DNA of 64,000 nt from Pseudobutyrivibrio xylanivorans (GTDB lineage: Bacteria > Bacillota > Clostridia > Lachnospirales > Lachnospiraceae), in the NCBI RefSeq assembly GCF_008935055.1, contig NZ_CP043028.1, positions 2,448,501 to 2,512,500 on the forward strand, given 5' to 3'. Positions 25,886 through 33,382 of the stretch are shown one piece after another. The notes beneath the pieces are model-generated. The model was not told the DNA's origin. It ran no database searches and saw only the letters and a list, made by a program, of their open reading frames with translations. Position numbers and translations under genes: made by a program. The number at the start of each line of letters is the position of its first letter. The stretch's first letter is position 1.

Positions 25886-26545
25886 CTCTCTTCTGCACCT
25901 AAATTTTGAACGGGACCCCCTCTTGCCATGTCCACCGCCCTGCCCCGGGCCCAGCCCATTCTCATTTGCATCATTGGAGCATAATTGTAGATTCTCTTAA
26001 ACTACTGTTGGAGCTTTCTGTGAGTGTCCTTTTATTGATTTTGCACTTCGAAGCCACTGTATCAACACTACACAGACACTTTGTAATTTATATAAGCTTC
26101 TCTGCACAAAGCTTAGGATAATTGCGTTCATACTCCATTCGCTAAGTGGGAAAACGAAATGTGTTTTGTAGATATAGGCACCACTCGGGATTCACGTCCA
26201 TGTTCAGCCGCTCGTTCTCCTCGCCATCCGTGGCTCGTCTTGCCTATATCTATCAAAACAACATTTCTTTCCCACAAAGCTCATTTCAAAATCACGCAAT
26301 TACTCCTAAGTTTGGTGCAGAGAAACTTAATCTAAGATTTGTTAGTGTCTGTGTTGTGTATACTGTGGCAATAGAAGTGCAAAGAATGGAACGGACACTC
26401 ACAAATATAGAAAGCGAAACGTAGTTTTAGAGAATCACAATTATGCGACTGTGCAAATGAGAATGGGCTGGGCCCGGGGCAGGGCGGTGGACATGGCAGA
26501 AGGGCGGCCTGGGAATTAACTATACGGTACAGAAGAGAGTTGATT
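25880..26545. repeat. Giant palindromic element, copy 1 (possible structured RNA)
   Basis: The 666-bp stretch folds on itself. Outermost 16-bp arms are 25880-25895 and 26530-26545. A perfect 47-bp arm pair follows (25924-25970 with 26452-26498). Imperfect pairing continues to an apex near 26180-26240 that contains GCCATCCGTGGC. It is homologous to copy 2 at 52282-52982. Paired segments differ between copies but remain complementary (26020-26029 with 26393-26402; 26100-26107 with 26315-26322), while certain mismatched internal loops are identical in both. No conserved protein frame is present. It is flanked by divergent promoters. It could be a long structured RNA, or a mobile hairpin DNA. Confidence 0.75.
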
Positions 26546-26614
26546 TTGGCGAATCGGTGTTAGGTATAAATCGAATTGATAGCCGGCTATAACATATTTT
26601 AGGAACTGCGATTA

Positions 26615-26669
26615 TTGACCGTGTGGAGATTATATGTTAATATCCTATCAACCTAGTAGATAAATAGGT
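26615..26669 (+). promoter_or_regulatory. Promoter and operator of SGNH-cystine transporter operon
   Basis: -35 TTGACC (26615-26620), 17 bp, -10 TAATAT (26638-26643). The operator ACCTAGTAGATAAATAGGT (26651-26669) begins at the inferred start site. Confidence 0.65.
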
Positions 26670-26687
26670 AATGGAAGGAGGTACAAG

Positions 26688-27308
26688 ATGAAGAGTGTTT
26701 TATGCTTCGGCGATTCAAATACATATGGTTATAAGCCAGATGGCACAGGACGATTTGATGAAGCCACCAGATGGACAGGAATTCTTTCATTGAGGTTGGC
26801 TCCTGAGGGATACAGAGTATTAGAGGAAGGGCTTGTTGGAAGGACGACAGTTTTTGAAGACAGCATCAGGGCTGGAAGAAATGGTTCGGCACTGCTTCCG
26901 GTTATTCTGGAAACCCATAATCCTATTGAAAAGGTTGTGATTATGCTTGGTACGAATGATTGCAAAGCAGTCTACAATGCATCAGCGAAGGTTATTACTA
27001 GGGGAGCTGAGATTCTTCTGAAGCAGGTGAAGTCCTTTGATAATAATTTGAAGGTTCTTTTGGTTTCACCGATTTTTTTGGGAGAAAAGGTTTACCTGGA
27101 GGAATTTGATCCAGAGTTTAATCAGAAATCGCTGGAGACATCAAGAGAGCTGAAGGCATATTTTAAACGCCTGGCCGAGGAATATGACTGTTCATTTTTG
27201 GCAGCATCTGATGTGGCGGAGCCTTCAGAAATCGACCAGGAGCATTTGGATGAGAGCGGACATGTAGCTTTGGCAAATGCAATATATGAAAAATTGATAA
27301 AAATATAA
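26688..27308 (+). CDS. SGNH/GDSL-family hydrolase
   Basis: A 206-residue cytosolic SGNH hydrolase. The catalytic serine is in CFGDSNTYG, the oxyanion residues are in GLVGRTT and MLGTNDCK, and the Asp-His pair is in DQEHLDESGHVALA. It resembles the arylesterase/acyl-esterase subgroup. GGAGG precedes the ATG. It starts an operon with a cystine-type ABC transporter (next start 28 bp later) under an Rrf2-type operator. One inference is that it removes an acyl or acetyl group from an imported or stored sulfur compound, such as O-acetylated or N-acylated thiol derivatives; the sequence alone does not show this. Confidence 0.85.
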   Translation: MKSVLCFGDSNTYGYKPDGTGRFDEATRWTGILSLRLAPEGYRVLEEGLVGRTTVFEDSIRAGRNGSALLPVILETHNPIEKVVIMLGTNDCKAVYNASAKVITRGAEILLKQVKSFDNNLKVLLVSPIFLGEKVYLEEFDPEFNQKSLETSRELKAYFKRLAEEYDCSFLAASDVAEPSEIDQEHLDESGHVALANAIYEKLIKI

Positions 27309-27335
27309 TAAATAGGATAGAGAGGTAAATTGATT

Positions 27336-28238
27336 ATGAAAAAGAATTTTTTAAACAAGGTAACAGGAGCAGCATTAGTAGGAGCACTTGCAGTATCTGG
27401 ACTTACAGCATGCGGTTCAGCTAATACAGCAGAGGTAGCAGACGAGGCAGTCACAACAGATGGAGATTCAATCGAAAGCGCATCATCATCAGGATTCAGA
27501 ACACTTGATGAAATCAAAGAAAGTGGAACTATTAACATTGGCGTATTTTCAGACAAGAGCCCATTTGGCTATGTAGATGAGAACGGCGAGTATGCAGGCT
27601 ACGATGTTTATCTCGCTGAAAGATTGGGTGAGGATCTTGGAGTAGAAATCAATTATGTTTCAACAGAGGCTGCAAACAGAATTGAGTACCTTCAGACAGG
27701 AAAGGTTGATATTATCCTTGCAAACTTCACAGTAACTGAGGAAAGAGCCGAAGAGGTTGATTTTGCACTTCCATATATGAATGTTGCACTTGGTGTAGTT
27801 TCACCTTCAGATGCAGTTGTTGAGAGCCTTGATGAAATCGGCGCAGATGATCAGATTATCGTTATCTCTGGTACAACAGCTGAGACATATCTTACAAAGA
27901 ACTATCCAGATATCTCTCTTCAGAAGTATGATGCATACGCAGAGGCTAAGACAGCATTTGAGAATGGCAATGGTGTAGCTTGGGCAAACGACAATACAGA
28001 GGTTATTGCATTCTCACTTGAGAACGAAGGCTTCACAGTAGGTATACCTTCACTTGGTGATCAGGATACAATTGCACCAGCAGTAACAAAGGGAAATAAG
28101 ACTCTTCTTAACTGGCTCAATGATGAACTTGTTTCACTTGGTAGTGAAAACTTCTTCCACGCTGGATATGAGGCAACTCTTCTTGATACATATGGTGCTG
28201 ACTATGAGGATGAATTAGTAGTAGAGCCTAGCAAGTAA
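27336..28238 (+). CDS. Amino-acid ABC transporter binding lipoprotein, probably cystine
   Basis: A 300-residue SBP_bac_3 family lipoprotein. ATG at 27336 has AGAGG upstream; the lipobox is LTAC, with the cysteine near residue 26. The mature domain begins TLDEIKESGTINIGVFSDKSPFGYVDENG and includes EERAEEVDFALPYM. It sits before two permeases and an ATPase, giving a full polar amino acid importer. Cystine is inferred from the Rrf2-type operator of the operon and the surrounding sulfur genes. Confidence 0.88.
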   Translation: MKKNFLNKVTGAALVGALAVSGLTACGSANTAEVADEAVTTDGDSIESASSSGFRTLDEIKESGTINIGVFSDKSPFGYVDENGEYAGYDVYLAERLGEDLGVEINYVSTEAANRIEYLQTGKVDIILANFTVTEERAEEVDFALPYMNVALGVVSPSDAVVESLDEIGADDQIIVISGTTAETYLTKNYPDISLQKYDAYAEAKTAFENGNGVAWANDNTEVIAFSLENEGFTVGIPSLGDQDTIAPAVTKGNKTLLNWLNDELVSLGSENFFHAGYEATLLDTYGADYEDELVVEPSK

Positions 28239-28278
28239 TTTGATTTGCAAAAATAATTGATAAAAGGATTTTGACATA

Positions 28279-28938
28279 ATGGATTTAGCAGTTATAGAAA
28301 GCTATGTTCCACTGTATAAGAACGCGTTATTACTCACCTTAAAAATTGGATGGCAGGGCATTTTCTTAAGCTTTATTATTGGCTTGATTGGCGCTGCCAT
28401 CTTGCATTTTAAAGTCCGCGGGCTTAAGACAATCATTGGAATATACATAGAATTATTCAGAAATACTCCACTTTTGGTACAGTTGTTTTTTATTTATTTT
28501 GCGCTTCCAAAGGTGGGCATAAAGATAACAGCGGAGACCTGCGGTGTGCTGGGGTTGGGACTTCTTGGAGGAGCCTATATGATTGAGACCTTTAGAAGTG
28601 GTCTTGAATCGGTGGCTGTCATTCAGACAGAGAGCGCTCTTAGTCTTGGGATGACAAAGGGGCAGACCTTCATTCATGTTATCCTGCCGCAGGCTATCTC
28701 TATCAGTGTGCCTGGACTTTTGGCTAATGTGATTTTCCTTTTGAAGGAGACATCTGTTTTCTCAACCATCAGTCTGATGGATTTGATGTTTACAGCAAAG
28801 GACCTAATAGGAATGTACGCGAAGACTATCGAGTGTCTGTTCCTGCTAGTCGTATTTTATCTCATAATGCTTCTTCCAGTTTCTATCATAGGAGCGATTA
28901 TTGAAAGGAGGTTGCGTTATGCAGGATTTGGGGATTGA
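28279..28938 (+). CDS. Amino-acid ABC transporter permease 1
   Basis: A 219-residue HisM/GlnP-type permease with about five membrane helices and the ELFRNTPLLVQLFFIYF stretch typical of polar amino acid permeases. The coupling loop is in ESALSLGMTKGQTFIHVILPQA. It overlaps the next permease by 20 bp, so the two are probably made as a heterodimer. Confidence 0.88.
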   Translation: MDLAVIESYVPLYKNALLLTLKIGWQGIFLSFIIGLIGAAILHFKVRGLKTIIGIYIELFRNTPLLVQLFFIYFALPKVGIKITAETCGVLGLGLLGGAYMIETFRSGLESVAVIQTESALSLGMTKGQTFIHVILPQAISISVPGLLANVIFLLKETSVFSTISLMDLMFTAKDLIGMYAKTIECLFLLVVFYLIMLLPVSIIGAIIERRLRYAGFGD

Positions 28939-29593
28939 TGTTTTATTTAAAGGCACGAACTTTCTTAGACTGCTTCAGGGACTGTGGGTTTCTGTTGAAA
29001 TCAGTCTTATATCCGTAGTTATAAGCATTGCACTGGGATTGATTATCGGTGTGCTTATGACACTAAAAAATCCGATTTTACATGTCATTTTAAAAATCTA
29101 TTTGGAGATAGTTAGAATAATGCCGCAGATGGTTCTGTTGTTCATAGTCTATTTTGGAACGACAAGAGTATTTGGCTGGGATTTGTCGGCAGAGACTTCG
29201 GCTATATTTGTATTTTGCTTTTGGGGAACTGCTGAGATGGGAGATCTGGTTAGAGGCTCCATTAAAAGTATTTCAAAGGTGCAGTTTGAATCCGCATATG
29301 CGTTAGGAATGAACAAGATTCAGGCGTACGGATATGTTATTTTGCCACAGACAATCAGACGATTGATACCGCTTTCCATCAATCTTATTACAAGAATGAT
29401 AAAGACAACTTCTCTTGTAATGATGATTGGAATCGTGGAGGTATTAAAGGTGGCGCAGCAGATTATAGAGGCAAACAGAAAGGCTTCGCCTAATGCAGCC
29501 TTTGGTGTTTTTGCAGTAGTATTCTTGCTGTACTTTTTGGTATGCTGGCCAATCAGCAGACTTAGTGTATATCTTGAAAAGAGGTGGGCATAA
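28919..29593 (+). CDS. Amino-acid ABC transporter permease 2
   Basis: A 224-residue permease of the same family. ATG at 28919 was chosen because AAGGAGG lies ~9 bases upstream inside the previous gene; the upstream TTG at 28901 is not supported. It carries YLEIVRIMPQMVLLFIVYF and the loop ESAYALGMNKIQAYGYVILPQT. The ATPase gene begins at the base after its stop. Confidence 0.88.
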   Translation: MQDLGIDVLFKGTNFLRLLQGLWVSVEISLISVVISIALGLIIGVLMTLKNPILHVILKIYLEIVRIMPQMVLLFIVYFGTTRVFGWDLSAETSAIFVFCFWGTAEMGDLVRGSIKSISKVQFESAYALGMNKIQAYGYVILPQTIRRLIPLSINLITRMIKTTSLVMMIGIVEVLKVAQQIIEANRKASPNAAFGVFAVVFLLYFLVCWPISRLSVYLEKRWA

Positions 29594-30334
29594 ATGAGTG
29601 AATTACTAAAGGTTAAACATTTACGAAAAGAATTTGGAAATAACATAGTTCTTAAGGACATCAACCTTTCCGTAAATAAGGGAGAGGTTGTGGTTATTAT
29701 TGGACCATCTGGCTGTGGAAAGAGTACTTTCCTTCGATGCTTGAACGGACTTGAGGATATTCAGGGGGGCGTTATTACAATCGATGGACTCCCAGTGGAG
29801 GCAGATAAGCGGGAAATTACAAAGCTTAGACAGAAGATTGGAATGGTGTTTCAGTCTTATGAGCTGTTTCCGCATTTATCAGTTATAGATAATTTGATTC
29901 TGGCACCAACTAAGGTTCAGAAGAGAAGCAAGGAGGAAGCTACCAAGGAGGCACTTGTGCTTCTTGATAAGGTGGGACTTCTTGATAAAAAGGATTATTT
30001 CCCACGCCAGCTTTCAGGTGGACAGAAGCAGCGTGTTGCAATCGTAAGAGCGCTTTTGATGCATCCAGAGATTTTACTTTTTGATGAGGTGACAGCAGCC
30101 CTCGATCCTGAGATGGTACATGAGGTGCTTGAGACAATGCTTGAGCTTGCAAAGTCAGGTTCAACAATGCTTATTGTTACCCATGAAATGGGATTTGCAG
30201 AGGCTGTAGCAGATAGAATTATATTCTTTGATAAGGGAGAAATTGTGGAGGAATCTGATGATGTGGAAGGGTTCTTTATTGCACCTGAGACAGAGAGAGC
30301 GCAGAAATTCCTTAGAACATTCTCATATAATTAA
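29594..30334 (+). CDS. Amino-acid ABC transporter ATPase
   Basis: A 246-residue ATPase of the GlnQ/TcyC type. Walker A is GPSGCGKST, the signature is LSGGQKQRVAIVRAL, Walker B is LLFDEVTAALD, and the H-loop is IVTHEMGFA. The Walker B/D-loop reads DEVTAALDPE, common in polar amino acid ATPases. It completes the importer started at 27336. Confidence 0.9.
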   Translation: MSELLKVKHLRKEFGNNIVLKDINLSVNKGEVVVIIGPSGCGKSTFLRCLNGLEDIQGGVITIDGLPVEADKREITKLRQKIGMVFQSYELFPHLSVIDNLILAPTKVQKRSKEEATKEALVLLDKVGLLDKKDYFPRQLSGGQKQRVAIVRALLMHPEILLFDEVTAALDPEMVHEVLETMLELAKSGSTMLIVTHEMGFAEAVADRIIFFDKGEIVEESDDVEGFFIAPETERAQKFLRTFSYN

Positions 30335-30345
30335 AACATGATTTA

Positions 30346-30366
30346 GTTATCAATTGAATTGATAAC
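30346..30366. terminator. Palindrome after the amino-acid ABC operon
   Basis: GTTATCAATT and ATTGATAAC arms around GA, followed 10 bases later by a short T-rich run. It is a weak terminator candidate. Confidence 0.4.
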
Positions 30367-30392
30367 AGGCTATAAGTTTTGTTTAGGGTAAA

Positions 30393-30426
30393 ACCTATTG
30401 ATTAGTAGGGTAATAAAGTTTATAAC
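30393..30426 (+). promoter_or_regulatory. metQ promoter with Rrf2-type operator
   Basis: Operator ACCTATTGATTAGTAGGGT (30393-30411) overlaps -35 TTGATT (30398-30403); 17 bp later is TATAAC (30421-30426). The spacing is the same as at metY and nifS. Confidence 0.65.
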
Positions 30427-30476
30427 TTAATGCATAAGATAAACGCGACATAATAAAGGGTAAAGGAGAAATGATT

Positions 30477-31352
30477 ATGACAAAGAAAATATTAGCAAGC
30501 ATTTTAGGAGCGACATTCGTACTTGGAGCAATCACAGGCTGTGGAGCAGAGGAGTCAGCACCTGCAGATACTTCAGCACCAGCAGAGACAGCGGCTGAGA
30601 GCGAGGCAGCACCAGCAGAGCTTCAGACAATCAAGGTTGCAGCATCAGCTACACCTCATGCAGAAATCTTAGAGTTTGCAGCACCACTTCTTGAGGCAAA
30701 GGGCTACAAGCTTGATGTAACAGTTTTTGATGATTATGTTCAGCCAAACCTTGTTGTAGAATCAGGTGAGTTTGATGCAAACTATTTCCAGCACGTTCCA
30801 TATCTTGATAGCTTCAACGAGGAGCAGGGAACACATCTTGTTGATGCAGGTGATATCCACTATGAGCCATTCGGAATTTATCCAGGCACAAAGGCTTCAC
30901 TTGATGATGCAGCTGATGGCGATGTAGTTGCTATTCCAAACGATACAACAAACGAGGCAAGAGCACTCCTTCTTCTTCAGGACAATGGACTTCTTAAGCT
31001 TAAGGATGGTGCAGGTCTTACAGCTACAATCAACGACATCGTAGAGAATCCAAAGAACTTGGAGTTCCAGGAGCTTGAGGCAGCACAGGTTGCACGTGTT
31101 AAGGATGAGGTAGCATTCGTAGTTCTCAATGGTAACTATGCTCTTGAGGCAGGTTTCTCAGTAGCAAAGGATTCAATTGCTTATGAGTCAACAGATTCAG
31201 AGGCTGCAAAGACTTATGTAAACATTATCGCAGTAGCAGAAGGCAACGAGAACAATGATGGTATCAAGGCTCTTGTAGACGTTCTTAAGTCTGATGATGT
31301 AAAGAAATTTATTGCTGACACTTACGACGGGGCTGTAGTAGCATTTGAGTAA
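30477..31352 (+). CDS. MetQ/NlpA-family binding lipoprotein, orphan
   Basis: A 291-residue lipoprotein with lipobox ITGC and an Ala/Pro/Glu-rich spacer before the binding domain. NlpA family features are VAASATPHAEILEFAAPLLEAKGY, then NYFQHVPYLDSFNEEQG and IPNDTTNEARALLLLQ. ATG 30477 is better spaced from AAAGGAG than ATG 30471. It binds methionine or a related sulfur amino acid. No metN or metI lies beside it, so it must use an ATPase and permease encoded elsewhere. The operator and the sulfur context support regulation by the Rrf2 protein. Its stop codon lies inside a perfect 14-bp hairpin. Confidence 0.88.
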   Translation: MTKKILASILGATFVLGAITGCGAEESAPADTSAPAETAAESEAAPAELQTIKVAASATPHAEILEFAAPLLEAKGYKLDVTVFDDYVQPNLVVESGEFDANYFQHVPYLDSFNEEQGTHLVDAGDIHYEPFGIYPGTKASLDDAADGDVVAIPNDTTNEARALLLLQDNGLLKLKDGAGLTATINDIVENPKNLEFQELEAAQVARVKDEVAFVVLNGNYALEAGFSVAKDSIAYESTDSEAAKTYVNIIAVAEGNENNDGIKALVDVLKSDDVKKFIADTYDGAVVAFE

Positions 31353-31455
31353 ATATCAAATTTACTCAAATGCGTAACTGCAGTTGATTTTGAACTGGTT
31401 CAAAATCAGCTGTCTGCTTGCAGATAAAACTGCTGCTTTCCTTGGCAGCAGTTTT
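31341..31455 (+). terminator. Four successive hairpins 3' of metQ
   Basis: (1) 31341-31354 with 31360-31373: perfect 14-bp stem spanning the stop codon. (2) CAGTTGATTTTGAAC (31381-31395) with GTTCAAAATCAGCTG (31398-31412). (3) TCTGC-TT-GCAGA (31413-31424). (4) AAAACTGCTGC (31426-31436) with GCAGCAGTTTT (31445-31455), the likely terminator. Confidence 0.7.
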
Positions 31456-31571
31456 ACTTTGCATTTGAATAGTAACTTTGAATAAATATTTGGACTTGAT
31501 TTGGGGGCCTAGATAAAATAATATATTACCTAGTAAGTTAGTCTGTGAAAGGATTAAAATAGGGAGAAAAA

Positions 31572-32516
31572 ATGACAATACAACAGGTAATATATGCACT
31601 TACAATCGAAGAATATGGCTCAATGAACAAGGCTGCAGAAAAGCTCTATATTGTTCAGCCAACACTTACAAGTGCTATTCAGGAGCTTGAAAATGAAATC
31701 GGAATTACGATATTCATGCGAACCAACAAGGGTGTTATCGTTACCCCTGAGGGGGAGGAGTTCCTTAATGATATCAGAGGCTTTTATCGTCAATACGATA
31801 TGGTAATGCAGAAGTACAGCGGAGAGGGTACCTACAAGAGAAAGTTTGGTGTTTCCACTCAGCACTACACCTTTGCAGTACGAGCTTTTGTAGATATGGC
31901 AAAGCAGTACGATATGAATGAATTCGATTTTGCTCTTCGTGAAACTACCACGTTAGATATCATCAAGGACGTTAGCTCACTTAAGAGTGAAATAGGTATT
32001 CTTTATATTAATGAGCTTAACAGAAAAGGATTAAATCGTCTTTTCACAGAGCACAGCCTTGAGTTTCATTCCCTGATTAAGTGTAAAGCCTTTGTATATT
32101 TATGGCATGAGCATCCACTTGCAAAGATGGAGTCCATCAGCATAGAGGATTTGCAGGATTATCCTTGCATGTTCTTCGAGCAGGGAGATAATAGTGAATA
32201 CCTTGCTGAGGAAATCCTTAGCGAGAACTTCTATCCTAAGATGCTTCGTGTAACAGACCGTTCAACAATGCTTAATTTGGTGCGAGCTCTTAACGGATAT
32301 ACGTTATGCTCAGGAATTGTCTGGGGTGATCTTAACGGAGATGGCTATATTGTTGTGCCATTCCGAGGCGATGAGGAAAACCCAAACAGTGTAATGGATA
32401 TCGGATATATCACTAAGAAAAATACTGTTATGTCTAAGATGGGCCAGCAATTTTTGGAAGAGATTGACAAGGCATTAGACCAGATTGATAAGTCGGTTAT
32501 TTATGAGGAAGATTAA
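31572..32516 (+). CDS. LysR-family regulator
   Basis: A 314-residue regulator with an N-terminal winged helix (MNKAAEKLYIVQPTLTSAIQELENEIG) and a two-lobed effector domain. It is close in style to CysB/MetR-like clostridial LysR proteins, but the effector cannot be read from sequence. Position between metQ and methionine sulfoxide reductase suggests a sulfur or methionine signal. Its promoter region carries a partial operator-like TTACCTAGTAAG (from about 31525). GGAG-type ribosome site AGGGAG precedes the ATG. Confidence 0.85.
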   Translation: MTIQQVIYALTIEEYGSMNKAAEKLYIVQPTLTSAIQELENEIGITIFMRTNKGVIVTPEGEEFLNDIRGFYRQYDMVMQKYSGEGTYKRKFGVSTQHYTFAVRAFVDMAKQYDMNEFDFALRETTTLDIIKDVSSLKSEIGILYINELNRKGLNRLFTEHSLEFHSLIKCKAFVYLWHEHPLAKMESISIEDLQDYPCMFFEQGDNSEYLAEEILSENFYPKMLRVTDRSTMLNLVRALNGYTLCSGIVWGDLNGDGYIVVPFRGDEENPNSVMDIGYITKKNTVMSKMGQQFLEEIDKALDQIDKSVIYEED

Positions 32517-32570
32517 TATTTGTTTTTAAAAAGGGGCTGTGAAAAAACTCCCCTAAAAAAGGTAAGGAGA

Positions 32571-32630
32571 ATGTTGATGCATTGTTCCTTGAATATGATG
32601 ATGAAAGATCAGGTGGCGCAAACATTTTAA
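32571..32630 (+). CDS. Methionine-rich leader peptide (19 aa)
   Basis: ATG at 32571 has AAGGAGA immediately upstream. The product, MLMHCSLNMMMKDQVAQTF, has five internal or initiating methionines plus a cysteine in the first twelve residues. The stop at 32628-32630 is 15 bases before the fRMsr start and just before its ribosome site. The density of methionine codons before a methionine sulfoxide reductase suggests a sensing uORF. Expression is not shown. Confidence 0.5.
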   Translation: MLMHCSLNMMMKDQVAQTF

Positions 32631-32645
32631 TTTGGAGGAATACAA

Positions 32646-33101
32646 ATGACTGATTATAAATTGCTTGCAGAACAATTAAAAGCATTAGCCGAGGATGAGC
32701 CAAATTACATTCCAGTACTTTCAAATGCTTCAGCGCTTATAAATGAAAATTTAGAGGATTTAAACTGGGCAGGCTTTTATTTGATGAATAATGGTTCATT
32801 ATTACTTGGACCATTTCAGGGAAAGGTTGCCTGCATAAGAATTGCTATTGGAAAAGGTGTATGTGGAACAGCTGCAGAAAAGGACGAGACACTTGTAGTT
32901 CCAAATGTGCACGAATTCCCAGGACATATTGCATGTGACTGTGCATCCAATTCTGAGATAGTAGTTCCTATTCATAAGGACGGCAAGGTTATTGGTGTCT
33001 TGGATATTGATAGCCCAAGTCTCAATAGATTTTCAGATGAAGATAAGGCTGGACTTGAAGAGTTTGTAAGAACTCTTGAAGTAGTTACTCAGTTTAGATA
33101 A
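32646..33101 (+). CDS. msrC: Free methionine-(R)-sulfoxide reductase (GAF domain)
   Basis: A 151-residue single GAF-domain enzyme of the fRMsr family, which reduces free L-methionine-(R)-sulfoxide. Typical features are NWAGFYLM, LGPFQGKVACIRI, GKGVCGTAA and HIACDCASNSEIVVPI. The cysteines in VACIRI, GVCGTA and ACDCAS match the catalytic and resolving residues. GGAGG precedes the ATG. A methionine-rich uORF lies immediately upstream. The symbol follows the fRMsr convention. Confidence 0.93.
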   Translation: MTDYKLLAEQLKALAEDEPNYIPVLSNASALINENLEDLNWAGFYLMNNGSLLLGPFQGKVACIRIAIGKGVCGTAAEKDETLVVPNVHEFPGHIACDCASNSEIVVPIHKDGKVIGVLDIDSPSLNRFSDEDKAGLEEFVRTLEVVTQFR

Positions 33102-33108
33102 AAATTCA

Positions 33109-33137
33109 TTGACAATCACTGCGATAATAATTATACT
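33109..33137 (+). promoter_or_regulatory. Strong promoter of the attenuated leader
   Basis: TTGACA (33109-33114), 17 bp, TATACT (33132-33137). Start near 33144, giving a ~240-base leader before the GNAT-methyltransferase gene. Confidence 0.75.
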
Positions 33138-33163
33138 GTCAAAAAATACACATAGGAAAAGAA

Positions 33164-33280
33164 ATGTATATGACAACATTTACACTTACCAATAATTTCA
33201 TAGCTTCAAATAATGACGCCGATTCGAAGAATCCGGGGTCTGATTTTGCTATGTTTGGTGAGTGCAGGTGTATAGAGTAG
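33164..33280 (+). CDS. Leader ORF (38 aa) before GNAT-methyltransferase
   Basis: ATG at 33164 (a second in-frame ATG at 33170) with AGGAAAAG upstream, about 20 bases after the inferred transcription start. The product is polar and ends FGECRCIE, with two cysteines just before the stop. It lies between a strong promoter and a terminator. This layout is that of ribosome-mediated attenuators. A free-standing peptide role is possible but less likely. Confidence 0.5.
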   Translation: MYMTTFTLTNNFIASNNDADSKNPGSDFAMFGECRCIE

Positions 33281-33307
33281 TTTTATACATTTATAGTATT
33301 GTTTACT

Positions 33308-33346
33308 AGCCTCATCAAACTATTAGGGTTTGATGAGGCTTTTTTA
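33308..33346 (+). terminator. Leader terminator (attenuator)
   Basis: AGCCTCATCAAAC (33308-33320) and GTTTGATGAGGCT (33328-33340), perfect 13-bp arms, then TTTTT. It lies 37 bp before the next start codon and downstream of a strong promoter, so it likely gates that gene. Confidence 0.85.
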
Positions 33347-33382
33347 ATATTAAATAATACAAGACAACAGGAGGACACGCTA

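Noticed and set aside
25906..26424. Open frames of 71 and 92 codons inside giant palindrome copy 1
   Set aside because: They have no ribosome site, no family features and no counterpart in copy 2; pairing, not codons, is conserved.
31525..31545. A sixth ACCTA operator before the LysR gene
   Set aside because: Only the left half ACCTA matches; the right side TCTGT does not, so I did not count it.
32532..32554. AGGGG/CCCCT hairpin after the LysR gene as its terminator
   Set aside because: It is followed by A residues on the plus strand, so it would not terminate LysR transcription; a minus-strand role has no gene to serve.
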